Below are positions 33,641 through 45,900 of a stretch of 64,000 nt of DNA, in pieces. The translations under genes and the position numbers were made by a program. This DNA is from Enoplolaimus lenunculus. Its lineage: Eukaryota; Nematoda; Enoplea; Enoplida; Thoracostomopsidae. Below the pieces are notes generated by a model. It was not told the origin of the DNA. It saw nothing but the letters and a program-made list of their open reading frames with translations, and searched no databases. The stretch's first letter is position 1. Each line of letters begins with the position of its first letter. The stretch spans positions 1 to 64,000 of the forward strand of contig JASANG010000650.1 in the NCBI GenBank assembly GCA_030248215.1. Reading direction: 5' to 3'.

Positions 33641-36600
33641 AGGGACTCATGTAAAGATCAAAGGCCGAACGTTTTTCTGTAGGGCTGCAATCGAGTAAGC
33701 TTAAGCAATAGACGATTTTTTGCTTGGCTTAGGCTAAGGCTTTGGTTTTGGAATATGCTCATTCTTGCGCGTAGGCTTAGGCTTAGGCTTCGGCTTAGGC
33801 TTAGGCTTCGGCTTCGGCTTATAGACCTATTTTTTACTGCATCTTAAAAGCATGTCAAGTGCAGTTTAAGGTATACTTCCGCTGCAACTCAACAATTTAG
33901 CTAAATCAGTATTAAAGTTCGTTCAATATTTATACAACCTGTTTGAAAACCTATCGCTAAATGATGATAGCTGCTATAACCGTATCAAGATTGCTAGATG
34001 CCCGATAATCAACAATTAGCTATGGCATTAAGCTTATATAGAACACACTAAATTTTAGCTAATTATCTCGTTGCAGTTATCATTTATACTAAAGATTTTC
34101 TATAATTTATCATATTCCATATTTAGTGTAGATGCCTAATTAAATAGATTATATATGGTCGTCAAACGAAATGTTCCCCAATGAATGTGGTTTTAGTAGC
34201 GGGTTAGCTAAAACCGGAAGGTTCGACAAATAAATTCCAAAGCGTAAGCGTACGGATAAGCCTTGGAGCCTAAGCGAAAAAAATTAGTCTAAAAGCTTAT
34301 GTTTACTCTTTTGCAGTCCCGTGGAAAAACGTTCCGACCGTGGTATTTTCGTGGGCCAAAATATACAAAAACAAGAGATAAATGGCTAAAATTGACCAAA
34401 GTAAATGTATTGTCAAATGTGTTATTGTCCGTCTCACGAAGGTTTGAGCCCCCCATAGTCTCAGTGTCGACCAGTACACCAGCCCATGCAAAGATCAGGG
34501 ACGGAACGTTTTTCTGTGGGACTGCAATAGAGTAAGCTTAAGCTTTCGACTAATTTTTTAGCTTGGCTTATGTTTAGGCTTAGGCTTACGAATAAACTCA
34601 TTCTTACGCTTAGGCTTAGGCTTAGGCATATGCTTACGTATCGGTTCATTCTTACGCTTAGGCTTACGGTTACGCTTAGGCTTAGGAATATGCTTAAGGA
34701 AATTTTTTTAAAAACATTTATATATAAAAAACTTTAGGATACGAAATATCCCAATTTTTCAAAAATTCAAATTCAACCGTGTAATAACCAATGGAAGCCC
34801 CAAAAAGCTAACATATCCAAATTGTCAAACTCGACCCGGTCAAACGCCAGCTGGAACAAAACCACAATGGCCGTGTAACGATTATGGGTGGAACGTTATT
34901 CCGTGGGACCATCTTTTAGCTTTATACTAATATTTTTGCTTTGGCTTTAGTCTTAGGAATATACTTGTATACTACTGTTCCGTCCCTGTTCTACACATTT
35001 GACACAAAAACAATGCCAAAAACATATTAAGTACCTGTCAGGTTTTACACGGTCCCTGTTGCGGCGTCCGAACTAAAAACTAAACCAGATGAGAATGCAA
35101 CATTAATAGAATTTCAAACCTGTAGATTGTACAAAGCCTATATAGCGTTGTGTACTGTTACGTAAATGGCCGTAGAGATCGCTGTTAAATTGGACCACAT
35201 TAGCGCGTTACAATAGTTTTCAAAATTCCACAGCGCAGAAACATAAACGAATGCTGTTACAACTGCAAATTTAAGCAAAATTCCTTTAGAAATATTAAAG
35301 CATCGCGTTTTATGTTTGTGCTTAAATTTAAAAATCGTAGACCGCATTTTCTCGCCGTATCCATATTTTTCAAAGTATTACTATTATAATATAACTGAAA
35401 TTTTTTTATATAATTTTAGCAAGTGAATAGAACAGGGCCATTACAGTATGCATAGTTTCGGTCAATGTAAAGAACAGCGATGAAACAGTATTATAAGCAT
35501 ATCCGTAGGTCTAAGCCTAAGCCCAAGCCATAAGCATAAGCCGTAAGTGTAAGAATGAGCATATTCCTAAGCGTAAGCCTAAACCCAAGCATAAGCCTAA
35601 AGTGTAAGAATGAGCATATTCCTAAGCGTAAGCCTAAGCCCAAGCATAAGCCTAAAGTGTAAGAATGAGCATATTCCTAAGCGTAAGCCTAAAGCCTAAG
35701 CCCAAGCATAAGCCTAAGCCTAAAGTGTAAGAATGAGCATATTCCTAAGCGTAAGCCTAAAGCCTAAGCCCAAGCATAAGCCTAAGCCCTAAAGTGTAAG
35801 AATGAGCATATTCCTAAGCGTAAGCCTAAGCCTAAGCCGAGCAAAAAAATTAATCTAAAGCTTAACATTACTTTATTCTAGTCACACAGAAAAACGTTCC
35901 GCCCCTGATCTTTACATAGGCTCATATTTCGCAAAAATGTGCTCATGGCTAAGCCTAAAGCAAAAAAAATTAGTCTAAAACTTTAAAGCTTAACTCTATC
36001 GCAGTCCCGCAGCTGATGTTTAGTTGGGCCATAATTTTAAAAATGAAACGAGCAAAAATGTGTAAAATATTTTGATCCGTAGCTGGTTACGAATGCGAGT
36101 AGCGTCAGGTGATGAACGTTTTATTGTGGGACTGTAATACAGTAATCTTTTAAACTTTACACCAACTTTTTGCTTAGGCTTGGTTGTAAGCCCATTCCTA
36201 CGCTTAGGCTTTAAGGCTTACGCAATAAACTATAATGACTTAATTAACTCAGACGGAAAGCTACTTATTTCTGAGTTAGTAACAGTAAACTGCACCTCAC
36301 TCTGAGTTGAGGCTCACATTGAGTTGCGTTGAGTCTGGCTGAGTTGATTAATTAACTCCGAATGAATTGAGTCAACTCGAAATGCTGAGTTGTGATAGTC
36401 CTAACTCTGACTGAGTGATTCAACTCATTCTGAGTGATTCAACTCATTCTGAGTTAAAATCAATTCACTAAAGTTCACAGTGTAGAAAAATGCTTATACT
36501 ACTGTTACGACCCTGTGGTATTTCTTGCGGTGGTAAACATTAATTGATTCCACCATCGCTGCCCACTTTGATTAAAAATGCGAGTAGCCGGCTCTGCTCA

Positions 36601-36950
36601 AACATTTTATTTTTGATTTTGCATTTAAACCATTTATGTCAACATAAACTGCAATATAGTACATAGAACGCAAAATGTATATCTTTATATATAGAGAAGC
36701 AGTTAAATTGCAATACAAGTGAATAATTGCAAAAACATAATTATACAATTACCGGCACATGCAAAGATCAAGGGCGAAACGTTTTTTTGTCCGACTGCAA
36801 TAGAGTGAGCTTAAGCTTTAGACTACCTGTTTTTGCGTTGCTTAGGCTAAGGATTAGGCTTAGGAATATGCTCATTCTTCCGCTAAGGCTTTAGGTGTAG
36901 GAATTTGCTTGTGTGTTCCGCCCGTGTTTTTACATCGGCCCGGCTACCTT
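33641..36950. repeat. Cluster of T2 elements and fragments
   Basis: T2-type blocks (CATGTAAAGATCAGGG ends, AAAAACGTTCCG, TTAGTCTAAAGCTTAAGC) occur at about 33641-33830, 34236-34356, 34484-34696, 34894-35005, 35438-35935, 35940-36030, 36105-36240 and 36750-36945, in both orientations. Between them (33840-34235, 34700-34890, 35010-35435) the DNA is unique and gene-free. Confidence 0.65.
35540..35830. repeat. Minisatellite of 56-71 bp units inside a T2 element
   Basis: Five tandem units each begin GTGTAAGAATGAGCATATTC and continue with CCTAAGCGTAAGCCTAAGC. They start near 35545, 35602, 35658, 35723 and 35794. Units lengthen by one or two hexamers toward the right. Confidence 0.85.
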
Positions 36951-38302
36951 TAGCCAACATTAAACCAGGCCTGACACCCATTGGGGCCGCAAAAAGAGCT
37001 CATGTCCGATTTCAGACGCTTTGGCTTAGGTTAACGCTGAAGCTATTAATAGGCGAAGACTTAGGCAAAGTTTTCGGCTTACACTTAGGCTTAGGTGACT
37101 CTTTTGTTAAACCTAAGCATGTGGAAGTGAGTAAGTGTACAAAACCGCAAAACGTGAATGCTATCATCAGTTGTTGCGTTTAAACCAAATTCGTCGAATA
37201 CCAACTGATTAATCTTCGGCTAATTACACAGCAAAATTCCAATGAGTTGATTAATTCACTCAAAACGAGTGTTGAGGGCGTCCAAGATTCTAAGTTTTGT
37301 CAGTCCCAACTCAGATTGAGTGATTTAGCTGCATTCTGAGTTAAAATCAACTCGGCGAAATTTACAGCGATAGCAAACCGGTACAGTTACAAGAAACGTT
37401 GGTGTGTTTTGAAATTCTGGTTCTGTCTGTCGAAAGCTACGCGCCCAATGTAAATTCCGATGCGTTGATTAATCAACTCTGAGAGCGAATTGGTCATTTC
37501 TTGTAATTTTTTAGTTAAGTAATAACAGCAGATATGAACTCACTCTGAGTTGATTCAATTCCGGGTTAATAGACTACCTCAGGATGAGTTCTTACAATTC
37601 ACAATTCTGAGTTTTGAAAGATTTAACCCAGAGCTCAGATCTCTGAGTGGATTCAACTCATTATGGCCTAAAATCAACTCACTGGAATTTACAGTATGTC
37701 ACTTTGTGACAACTCGTACAAACGGAGATTCGAATATATACCGATTGTCAACTGAGGTTTTCAACAGCAGAAATTTGTAAAATCAAACAAATCTAATCAG
37801 TTACTTAGCCATTTTATTAATAAGATTTGATACAGTGCAAGATACCCATGTGCGTATCCAAGTTTCTAAAAGGGGAATGCCTTGGTCCTTTGCAAATTTC
37901 AAATGGGGGGACTTCTTGTACTGAAAAAAAGTCTTGCACCCCTGGACAAAAATCCTAACAAACAGGCTTTTACCCCTGAACGCTCCACGGCTACACCCTT
38001 GTGTTCAGTTAAGTCATATTTGACATCAAAAGAATAAGACTTATTAACACTGTAAATTTCAATGAGTTGATTAAATAAATCAACTAGCGAGTAAATGATT
38101 TCTGAATTAATGTCAGTAAACATTAACTCACTCTGAGTTACGTTGACTCTCACTGTTAGTCGAGCTGACTCCGACAGAGTTGATTAATTAAATCAGAATG
38201 AATTTAACCAACTCAAAATTCTGAGTTCTGATAGTCCTAACTAATACTGACTCATTCAACTCATTCTCCGTTAAAATCAACTCGCTGAAAGTTACAGTGA
38301 TA
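36214..38302. repeat. Cluster of four E elements
   Basis: Copies lie at about 36214-36488, 37230-37372, 37441-37700 and 38048-38302. Each is a near-perfect palindrome built of GAGTTGATT and AATCAACTC units, with inner TGAGTTAGGACTATC-type motifs and ends TTCCAGTGAGTTGATT. No coding content. The gaps are unremarkable. Confidence 0.7.
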
Positions 38303-38418
38303 GAAAATTTCGTCAGATAAAATCGTTTGTAATTAAGTCTAAAACACTTAAAACTACTTGAATCAAATTTCAGCTTAGCTTCAATAGAAAACTTTCTGTG
38401 GTAAAACTTGTTTGGCTA

Positions 38419-38679
38419 TTAACCCCTTCTCACATAGAGTAGACTTTGAGCAACTTATACCGATATGCACCTATACTGAGTAAGGGCTACTCCGTGTTTT
38501 GTGACATTGCGGAAAAGTTTAGAATTTAGACCATATTTTTGCTTAGGCTTCGGTTTACACTTTTTTCAAAGCTTAGGCTTAAGAAAATGCTTAATCAACA
38601 GTTACAGGCTTAAAGTAGCCATTGGCCGCAATGAGTTGATATACGTATTTTGGAAAATATTCATGTGAGAAAGGGCTAA
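38419..38679. repeat. M element whose core is replaced by a T1 copy
   Basis: TTAACCCCTTCTCACATAGAG at the left and ATATTCATGTGAGAAAGGGC with CTAA at the right are the M ends. The middle (about 38520-38632) is T1 sequence with TTAGGC units. The tRNA-like segment of the family is absent. Confidence 0.6.
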
Positions 38680-39950
38680 TTGATGAATAAATTGAGAAAT
38701 TACACTAGGTATTAATGTTTGAAACAATCACTATAAAGTCTATAAAGTCAGATGTCAAAAAATAACAATAATAATATACAAAAAACAAGAGAAACAAACA
38801 TATTAAAAACAGTAAAGCTCTATGTTACCAATCACTTTTGTTAATTTCACTCCATAAAGCAAGACACTCACTGTTATACACACAGGATTTTAGAACATAA
38901 GAGACAGCATCAGTAATAAATACACTAATATTTTCCCCCTATTTCGCATGAATATTCTATATTTGATCTGAGATCTAAGACAGCTTTCCCAAATACTATA
39001 GAATTTATAATTAAATCTGGAATGTCCTACATACGTATTTTGGGCAACTTTTCAGCATACACTTTGTTACAGTATTAGAACAGAAACGTGATTGTTTTGT
39101 GAAACGAAAATTTGTATGCAGATTGTTGTGCATTCGCTAACTTTTGAGCGTTGCGCAAAACCGGCTAACTAGTAGCACCTATTATACCAGTTTGCAATTG
39201 CATTTCAAACAAACGAATCAACTGTCTGTTTTCAAATTGCGTTCAGCAGCAGCATGCAAAATTTCGAGGCTTAAGATCTAATTGACTCTGGCAGAGTCGA
39301 ATTTTGACTCAGTTTGTGTAGTCAGGAAAAGCCTATTTCGAAGAGAGTCAATTTGACTTACCATTTTTTTGCAGTGTACACAGTTGAGAACACGAACCTC
39401 AAGCCGATATTCACAAATGTATATATAGCAACTATAGCCAGCGAGACAAGTTCCCGAACACGTGCAGTTGTAAATTTCAAATTCTACCTGTGCCTAAATA
39501 CGATTAAAATCAAATTTGAAAAATGTGCTAAATTTCGAAACTCTTCATTCCATTGATTCGAAAGTTACACGACCTATCACCAACTGGCGATAAATGCTCT
39601 ATACACATTTGAGAATACGAGCGTGGATCTCAGATATTGAAATAGAAAATATTCATGCGGGAAAGTGTAAAATTTTCAAATACCGGTTAAATGGTTTCAG
39701 AGACTGTTCACCAGCTAATATCTAAGCTATTTCTTAAAGTATGAACCGACACCACAAGCCGGGCATTTTTCAATCTCTATGGCGTCCGGTTCCGTTCGTC
39801 TTCGTGCAATATCGTACGCGAATTACTCGCGTCCGAATCCGTACGCTGACGGACGGAAACACACGACAAGTATAGCGCCATCCTAAAACTTTAGAGTTAT
39901 GATAGGAAATATAATTTTTATTGTTGTGTCGTGTGTTTTAAAATTTTACC
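38680..39950. other. Gene-free stretch with A, D and G pieces
   Basis: An A right half lies at 39268-39376, a D right end at about 39566-39625 (CACCAACTGGCGATA, CATTTGAGAATACG), and a G copy at about 39776-39895 ending GTATAGCGCCATCCTAAAA. The rest is unique AT-rich DNA. Confidence 0.5.
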
Positions 39951-39954
39951 AATT

Positions 39955-40226
39955 TTAACCCCTTCTCACATTGAGTTGCCTGTAGGCAACTCAGCGCAGT
40001 GTATATGCGTTAAATAATATATATCGCACCGTGTTTAACAATTGCAACACGTATACATAGTACTAAATCACCACAAGACGTGAGAGCCTCCTCGGGCTCG
40101 AGCGTCAAGCTCCTATAGCTGAGTGGTGATGGTATACGCCTCCCACTCCAGTCAGTGGAGTTCGAATCCAAGCATAAAAGTAGGTCTCAGCGAAAATAGA
40201 AAATATTCTTGAGATAAAGGGTTAAA
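39955..40226 (+). repeat. M element with tRNA-like core
   Basis: TTAACCCCTTCTCACATTGAG and GAGATAAAGGGTTAA are the inverted ends, with TTAA at both borders. The core has CTCCTATAGCTGAGTGGTG and GGAGTTCGAATCC, an A-box and B-box pair. See 54740-55013 for the best copy. Confidence 0.75.
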
Positions 40227-40675
40227 AGCGTAACAAACCAGACAAGCCAGATTTATATTAAATTTATTCAACACCATATGGCTAATGAGGAAAGGTATCC
40301 TTGAGCCCTTTCCATGGGGTTTGAACCTGGTTAATGGATTTTTTGTGAATTTATAGTACAAATGTTTATCCTCTGATAGTGAATTTGCTTCAAATCGACG
40401 ATAATTTGTCATCACAACAACATTAAGGCACACCATATATTCACTGTTGTCAGTTCCGGTATCCAGGGTCCGTTCCAACGTTTTTTCCGGAGGCAACTTT
40501 TAGGATTGAGGGTGACCACTGTCGCGTTGACGGTGAACGACCAAAACGAACTCTCCAATGGCTGACCAAATAGTAATGAACTGTTGCAAATATTTCACTG
40601 AGAAACTTTCTGAAACCAAAAAATAAAACAAATGCGAAAAACAGACATGAGAAAAGTTATAACAAAAAACATTGT
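40227..40675. other. 450 bp with no gene or known repeat
   Basis: An open frame on the minus strand (40152-40496) starts inside the preceding M element and has no family features. Nothing else is seen. Confidence 0.4.
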
Positions 40676-41190
40676 ACACTGCAAAAAATGGTGAGTCAAA
40701 TTGATTCTCTCTGAAATTCGGTTTTCGGGACTACAAAAACTGAGTCCAATTCGATGCAGCCAGAGTCAAACGTGCGACTCAATGAGTCGAATTTCAGTCT
40801 GGCGGAGTCGAATTTTGACTCAATTTGTGTAGTTACGAAAAGCTTATTTACAGAGAAGCAAATTTGACTCACCATTTTTCCCGTGTATACTTCGTCATTA
40901 TATAGGTTTAGGTTCAAGTTTAGGCTTAGGAAAACATTGAAGCTGGCTAAGCTTTCGCCCAAGATTTTACGCAAGCCAACCCGTGAAGCGTTGGCCTTAA
41001 AAATAAGGGAAACAGCAACAGAGACAAGACGAAAATTAAGATTTAAATTTCACGAGCCGTCATTCAGGCATTAGACGACATATTTAGTTTAGACTTTTTA
41101 GATTAACACTTTTTTTTTCAACGCTTAGGCTTAGGCTTATAGGAATATGCTTAATCTGCTGTTACGCCCATTAAAGTAACATTGGCCGAA
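40676..41190. repeat. A element followed by T1 pieces
   Basis: The A copy spans 40676-40889 with both ends. T1 scraps follow at about 40903-40945 and 41095-41190, ending CCATTAAAGTAACATTGGCC. Confidence 0.65.
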
Positions 41191-41339
41191 ATTTGTATTA
41201 CTTTGAGTTGCGCGCCGGGCAACTTCAATTCTAAAGCCTTTGTACTTCAGTCAGAAATCGATCCAAGTCAAAGGGTAACTTAAGTAATACCCCTGCAATC
41301 CAGCTCAATGAGAGGTCCATATCATCAACACTTGACTGT

Positions 41340-42008
41340 AAAAAACCGAGATCGGTTCAAACAATAGGGATACTGTAGTTACCCACCTAGTACTCCCTAA
41401 CAGCTTAAACTCACTTGATTTACGCTTAAGCTAATCCACCAGTATTAAGCTAACTTTTTAGATTAACTAATCTAACAGATAGGTTTACGCTTAAACTCAT
41501 TTAAAATCTTACATATTTTCAGTTTAAGCTAAAACTTATTAAACTGTTAGATACACGGCTGCTCTTGTTACTTAATCTAAAAATACGTTTACTTAAACTC
41601 GTGTTAAACTTAAAAACATGTTAGTTCAAGTGAAACTTTAAATTCTAGTTTAGTTAGTCCGTCCAGCCATTTAAGTTTGACTTAAGCTGATATTCAAGTA
41701 TAGTTAAGCTATAATTTAAGTTTAAGTTTTTAGAGAGTAGTGGTATTCTCAACTGTGTATAGCATCTATTGGCAGTTAGTAAAATGCGTCGTCAAAACAC
41801 GATTTCAAAAGATGATAAACTACTGTGAATAATGTTTAGCCCCGCGCCTAGCAAAGTAAGCTGCCTACGGGCCTGATACTGCAGTAGGGTATAAGTGTAA
41901 TTAAAAATGTGCTGAATATTAGAACTCATATTTGGTTTCCTTCAAAAGTTACATGACCTATCATCAACTGGTTAAAGGTGCAGCACACATTTCAGAATAT
42001 AGACATCG
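41340..42008. repeat. TTTAAGCTTAAAC-rich inverted region and D element
   Basis: About 41340-41740 is built of TTTAAGCTTAAAC/GTTTAAG units arranged as a loose palindrome, related to 56520-56640. A D element with both ends (GTATTCTCAACTGTGTATAG and CACACATTTCAGAATA) follows at 41744-42008. Confidence 0.5.
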
Positions 42009-42087
42009 AACTCCAAATATAAATAAACCGTTCGCTATGACGACTCGACTGTAACGGCTTGATACTCAAGTACGGCAAGGCGTTCAT

Positions 42088-42295
42088 ACACTGGAAAAAT
42101 GGTGAGTCAAATTGACTCTAACCGAAATAAGCTCTACGGGACTACACAAACGATGTCACATTCGACACAGCCAGAGTCAAACGTGCGACTCAGTGACTGG
42201 AATTTGACTCTGGCGGAGTCGAAATTTGACTGTTTGTGTAGTCCCGTAAAGCCTATTTCGGAGACAGTCAATTTGACTCACAATTTTTTGCAGTA
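42088..42295. repeat. A element
   Basis: ACACTGGAAAAATGGTGAGT to CACAATTTTTTGCAGT with the full AGTCAAA palindromic body. Confidence 0.75.
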
Positions 42296-42989
42296 TAAAT
42301 TAAAACTGCTATAAAATTGCTAAAACTATAAACGTTTCTTACCATTATTAAACAGCCATACCGCTATCCGTTATCTTCACCAATGACATAGCTTTGGCTA
42401 AATTCTTAACCCCAAACATTGTGTCATTTTGAAATGAGAACATCCAAACCACACAGAAAGCAATGTCAGAAACCCTGAGCTACAGACCAATATGGGCCAA
42501 AGTGTCAAGTACGATTTGTGTCAATAATACGACAAAACGTTGAAAATGTTCAATATACACAATACTGTAACAGGCTTGTTTGATACGCGCAGCTATCTTT
42601 GTTATATATCCTGTTGATCGAAGTTGTTTTGAATAAATCCTCTCGAAAGACGCTATTTAAGCCAGGCCAATGCTAGCTATCCGTCGAACTGCAACCATTT
42701 TTTTGCTGGACATAGGTGGCCAGGCTTTGCTCGCGATTATTATTAGAAAGTCCTCGGTTGTCAAAGGCTACAAATGATGGCGGATTTCAGCTCAGTAGTT
42801 GTTATTGCGTGAAAAATCGAACAAGTATTATCACCGAAATCTGTAACAAACCGACAACTGCAACCATTTTTAAGCCATAGCTAGCAAACTGGCTTTGTTA
42901 CACTAAACTACAACCATTTTGTGGAAACATAGCTAGTCATTATTGGCTTTTTTCGCCGAAAACCACAAAGTTTTCCAATGTCAAAGCCG
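42296..42989 (-). other. SoxB1 3' flank with a three-fold repeated motif
   Basis: This is probably the SoxB1 3' UTR or just beyond. A motif of about 40-45 bases occurs three times, near 42687, 42857 and 42903. On the plus strand each reads ACTGCAACCATTTT, then CATAGCTAGC or CATAGGTGGC, then TGGCTTT. No poly(A) signal is evident close to the stop. Confidence 0.5.
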
Positions 42990-45900
42990 TTACATATGAT
43001 GTCCCATCTTCAGTCCAGTTGCCATGGCGTGCAAGTTCGCCGCAGCAGCGGCCGCTGCCGGATGTTGTTCGACGACAGACTGTTGTAAATGCGCATATTG
43101 CATAGGGCTTGCAACTGCAGCATGTTGCATCATTTGTAAGTAACCAGCTGCATTTTGATATTGTTGTTGTTGTTGTTGTTGTTGTTGATATTGTTGTTGC
43201 TGTACGTCTTGTTGCAAATGTGAATGATTGCTAATCGCAGCAGTTGAGGTTGCTAAATATAACGAGGCATTACAGGCAGTTTGACGTTCGTCTCCTTCCG
43301 GTCCAGGTGGGCCCGCGCTGGCGGCGCCACCGTTCACAGCTGATGGCATCGGTGATGTACTATGACAACTTGGAATTGTTCCTCCAGTAACTGCGGCTGA
43401 ATACGCGTTTGCTGCTGAAATTTGAGGATGCCCAGCGATTGTCATTCCGTGAAGATTTGACGAATTAATTCGGCAAAATGGCGACGATATTACAGAGTTT
43501 GACTGACCTGTTTGAGGTGGGCCGTATAAGCTACCGCTTCCTCGGGTTGTTTCGCCGCTAGGGAGCATTCCTGAATCAACGAGAGGTTGAGGTGAGGACG
43601 TCCCTGCCCCACCTGTCTCTGGATCAAGCTTAACGCCTTCAGATTTGATTCGAGCCAGCGAATTTAGTTGTCCGTGTGATTGTTGATGTAGCGGAGGGTG
43701 TGCGCTTGGCGAACTAACCCCAATGCCTCCTGTCGATAATTGTGACCCGGTATGTGCACTTGTAAGGGGGGTAGCGGTTGACGACGACGAATATGGTGAC
43801 CCCCCTGGCACAATATGATACCCTGTGTGTAGGCCTGTAGTAGATGCTGACGTGTCATTTTGATTAGACGGGGGTGAGCCGGCTGAAAATGCTTTAGGAG
43901 ATACGCTGAGAGAAGCGCCACCCCCGTACGAACGTAACAGGTCCGCGTTTACGATGGCTGAGCCATTAGGGAGGCTGGTACCCATGCCACCGTATGCCCC
44001 ACTTGGTGCCACTGCTCCATTCATTTGCGCAGTTAAATGATCGTACCGTTGGTACATACCTGCAACCTAAAATAGTAACAGCAAATTAGCAATTATAGCA
44101 ATCACTCATGCTCACCCATGTTCACTATACGGCAGGATTCTAACCGGAACAAGATTTTGCCGGAAGCGGAATCGGAATCAAATTTTTCAGTCGGAACCGG
44201 AATCGAGAACAAGTTGTAGTAATTCTATTAAAAAGTTAAAGGTGTATGACTTAACATTTGTTGCAGTATGCATGTTTCCGTAACTGTTCACAGTTTGAGT
44301 AAAAATTGTTTATATAGCTGACGGAATACACGTAACAACACGGAATATTTACTAAGAAAAAACTAACAGAATAATTGCAAATGAACAAAATAACCCGAAA
44401 TAAGCAAAATCTAAGTTCAATCATCTTAAAAACTCATGACCGAAAAATCAGAATTCCGGCATCGAAACAGCAGTCAGCCGGAATCGGAAGTGAAATTTTG
44501 CCGGAATTTTAACCGGAAACTGGAATTCCGATTGAACCCTGGTATACGGGTCTGTTTAGCATACCTGAACTTAATCCTAAGCCTAAACCTAAGCCTAAAG
44601 CTTCTTCAGACATTGTCATCTGTCTACCAGTGTGGAGACCCCTATAAATAACATGTTCCCTTAGGCTTATGCTAAGGCACAGTTTTAGGGCACCGGCCAT
44701 GTTATAATATTATCAAGGGCCTGCCTCCTGGACACAAATTTAATGATAAGCATGAACCTAAGCCTAAGCCAAAGCCTTCAGCCCAGGCTTGCCACGCTCT
44801 ATGTCTCCCAGACACTCTGTATCAAAGTGGGGTGGCCCCCGATCAACATGTTTCCTCGTGTTGAGGTCATGCTTTGGCCAATGCTATGCGCCGTAGGGTG
44901 GCGCAATACTTTTGATGACGTCCGGCGCTGGCCGTCACCTTCGGCACCGTGCCATATCGTAAGTGAATTACTCACGTACGATACCGTAAGGTTACGGATG
45001 GCGTCGCACGACCTCTATAGCAGTGGCGGATCCATGGGGGCCACCCCGGCCGTGCCCCCCTCCCACAAACAGCATCTCGACAAAAATTATATAGTGTCAA
45101 TTGCTGTTCTATGCTCTTTATTTCTCTGTTTTATACACAATAGTATAAGCACGCTTTAAAGTTTCGAACTCACCTTTATTTGGCCCTGGAGTCATTTATG
45201 CGCTACAATTAGGGATAATAGACATTTATGGACTCTAACAAGGGTTTAAGGACTCTACCCGCTTACGGACTCTTATTAGGGATGCGGACTCCTATTAATT
45301 GGGACTCAAAATGGGGACCCCCTCTTATTTGAGTCACTACAGCATATGTCAAAAATAAGTTTATTACCTGTGAAATTTTGGCCCCCCCATTCTGAGATCC
45401 TGGATCCATCACTGCTCTATAGCACCACCCTAAAAGTTCCGATAGCCAAATAAAAATACCAGTACAACAACCGCTAACCTGTTGCATTTGATGTTGATAC
45501 GAATCCAGTTGTCCACCGAATCCCACCGGATAACCAGCTGCGGCCGCTGCCATGCCATAGCTGGAGTACAAAGCTTGATGATGGCCTCCACCGCTACCTT
45601 GGGGTTCCAAAGGCGACACCGCATTCCGCATATGCTCACCTCCGCCGAACATAGCCCCATTCGGACCGCCCTGACCTGCTGGACCCCCTCCTAGGCCATT
45701 ATTTGCACATCCTATCCCGCCAGACTGCGGCATAGCGCCCGAAGCAGACCCGGTCCCTGTTCCCATTCCATATTTATCTTTTTTCAGTGATCCTTTTTGT
45801 TTTCGCCGCGGTCGATATTTGTAGTCCGGATGATCCTTCATATGGATCGCTCTCAGCCGTTTCGCTTCGTCGATAAATGGTCGTTTTTCGCCTTCGCTCA

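Noticed and set aside
40152-40496. 114-residue minus-strand frame
   Set aside because: It begins within an M element and crosses into unique DNA without any coding hallmark.
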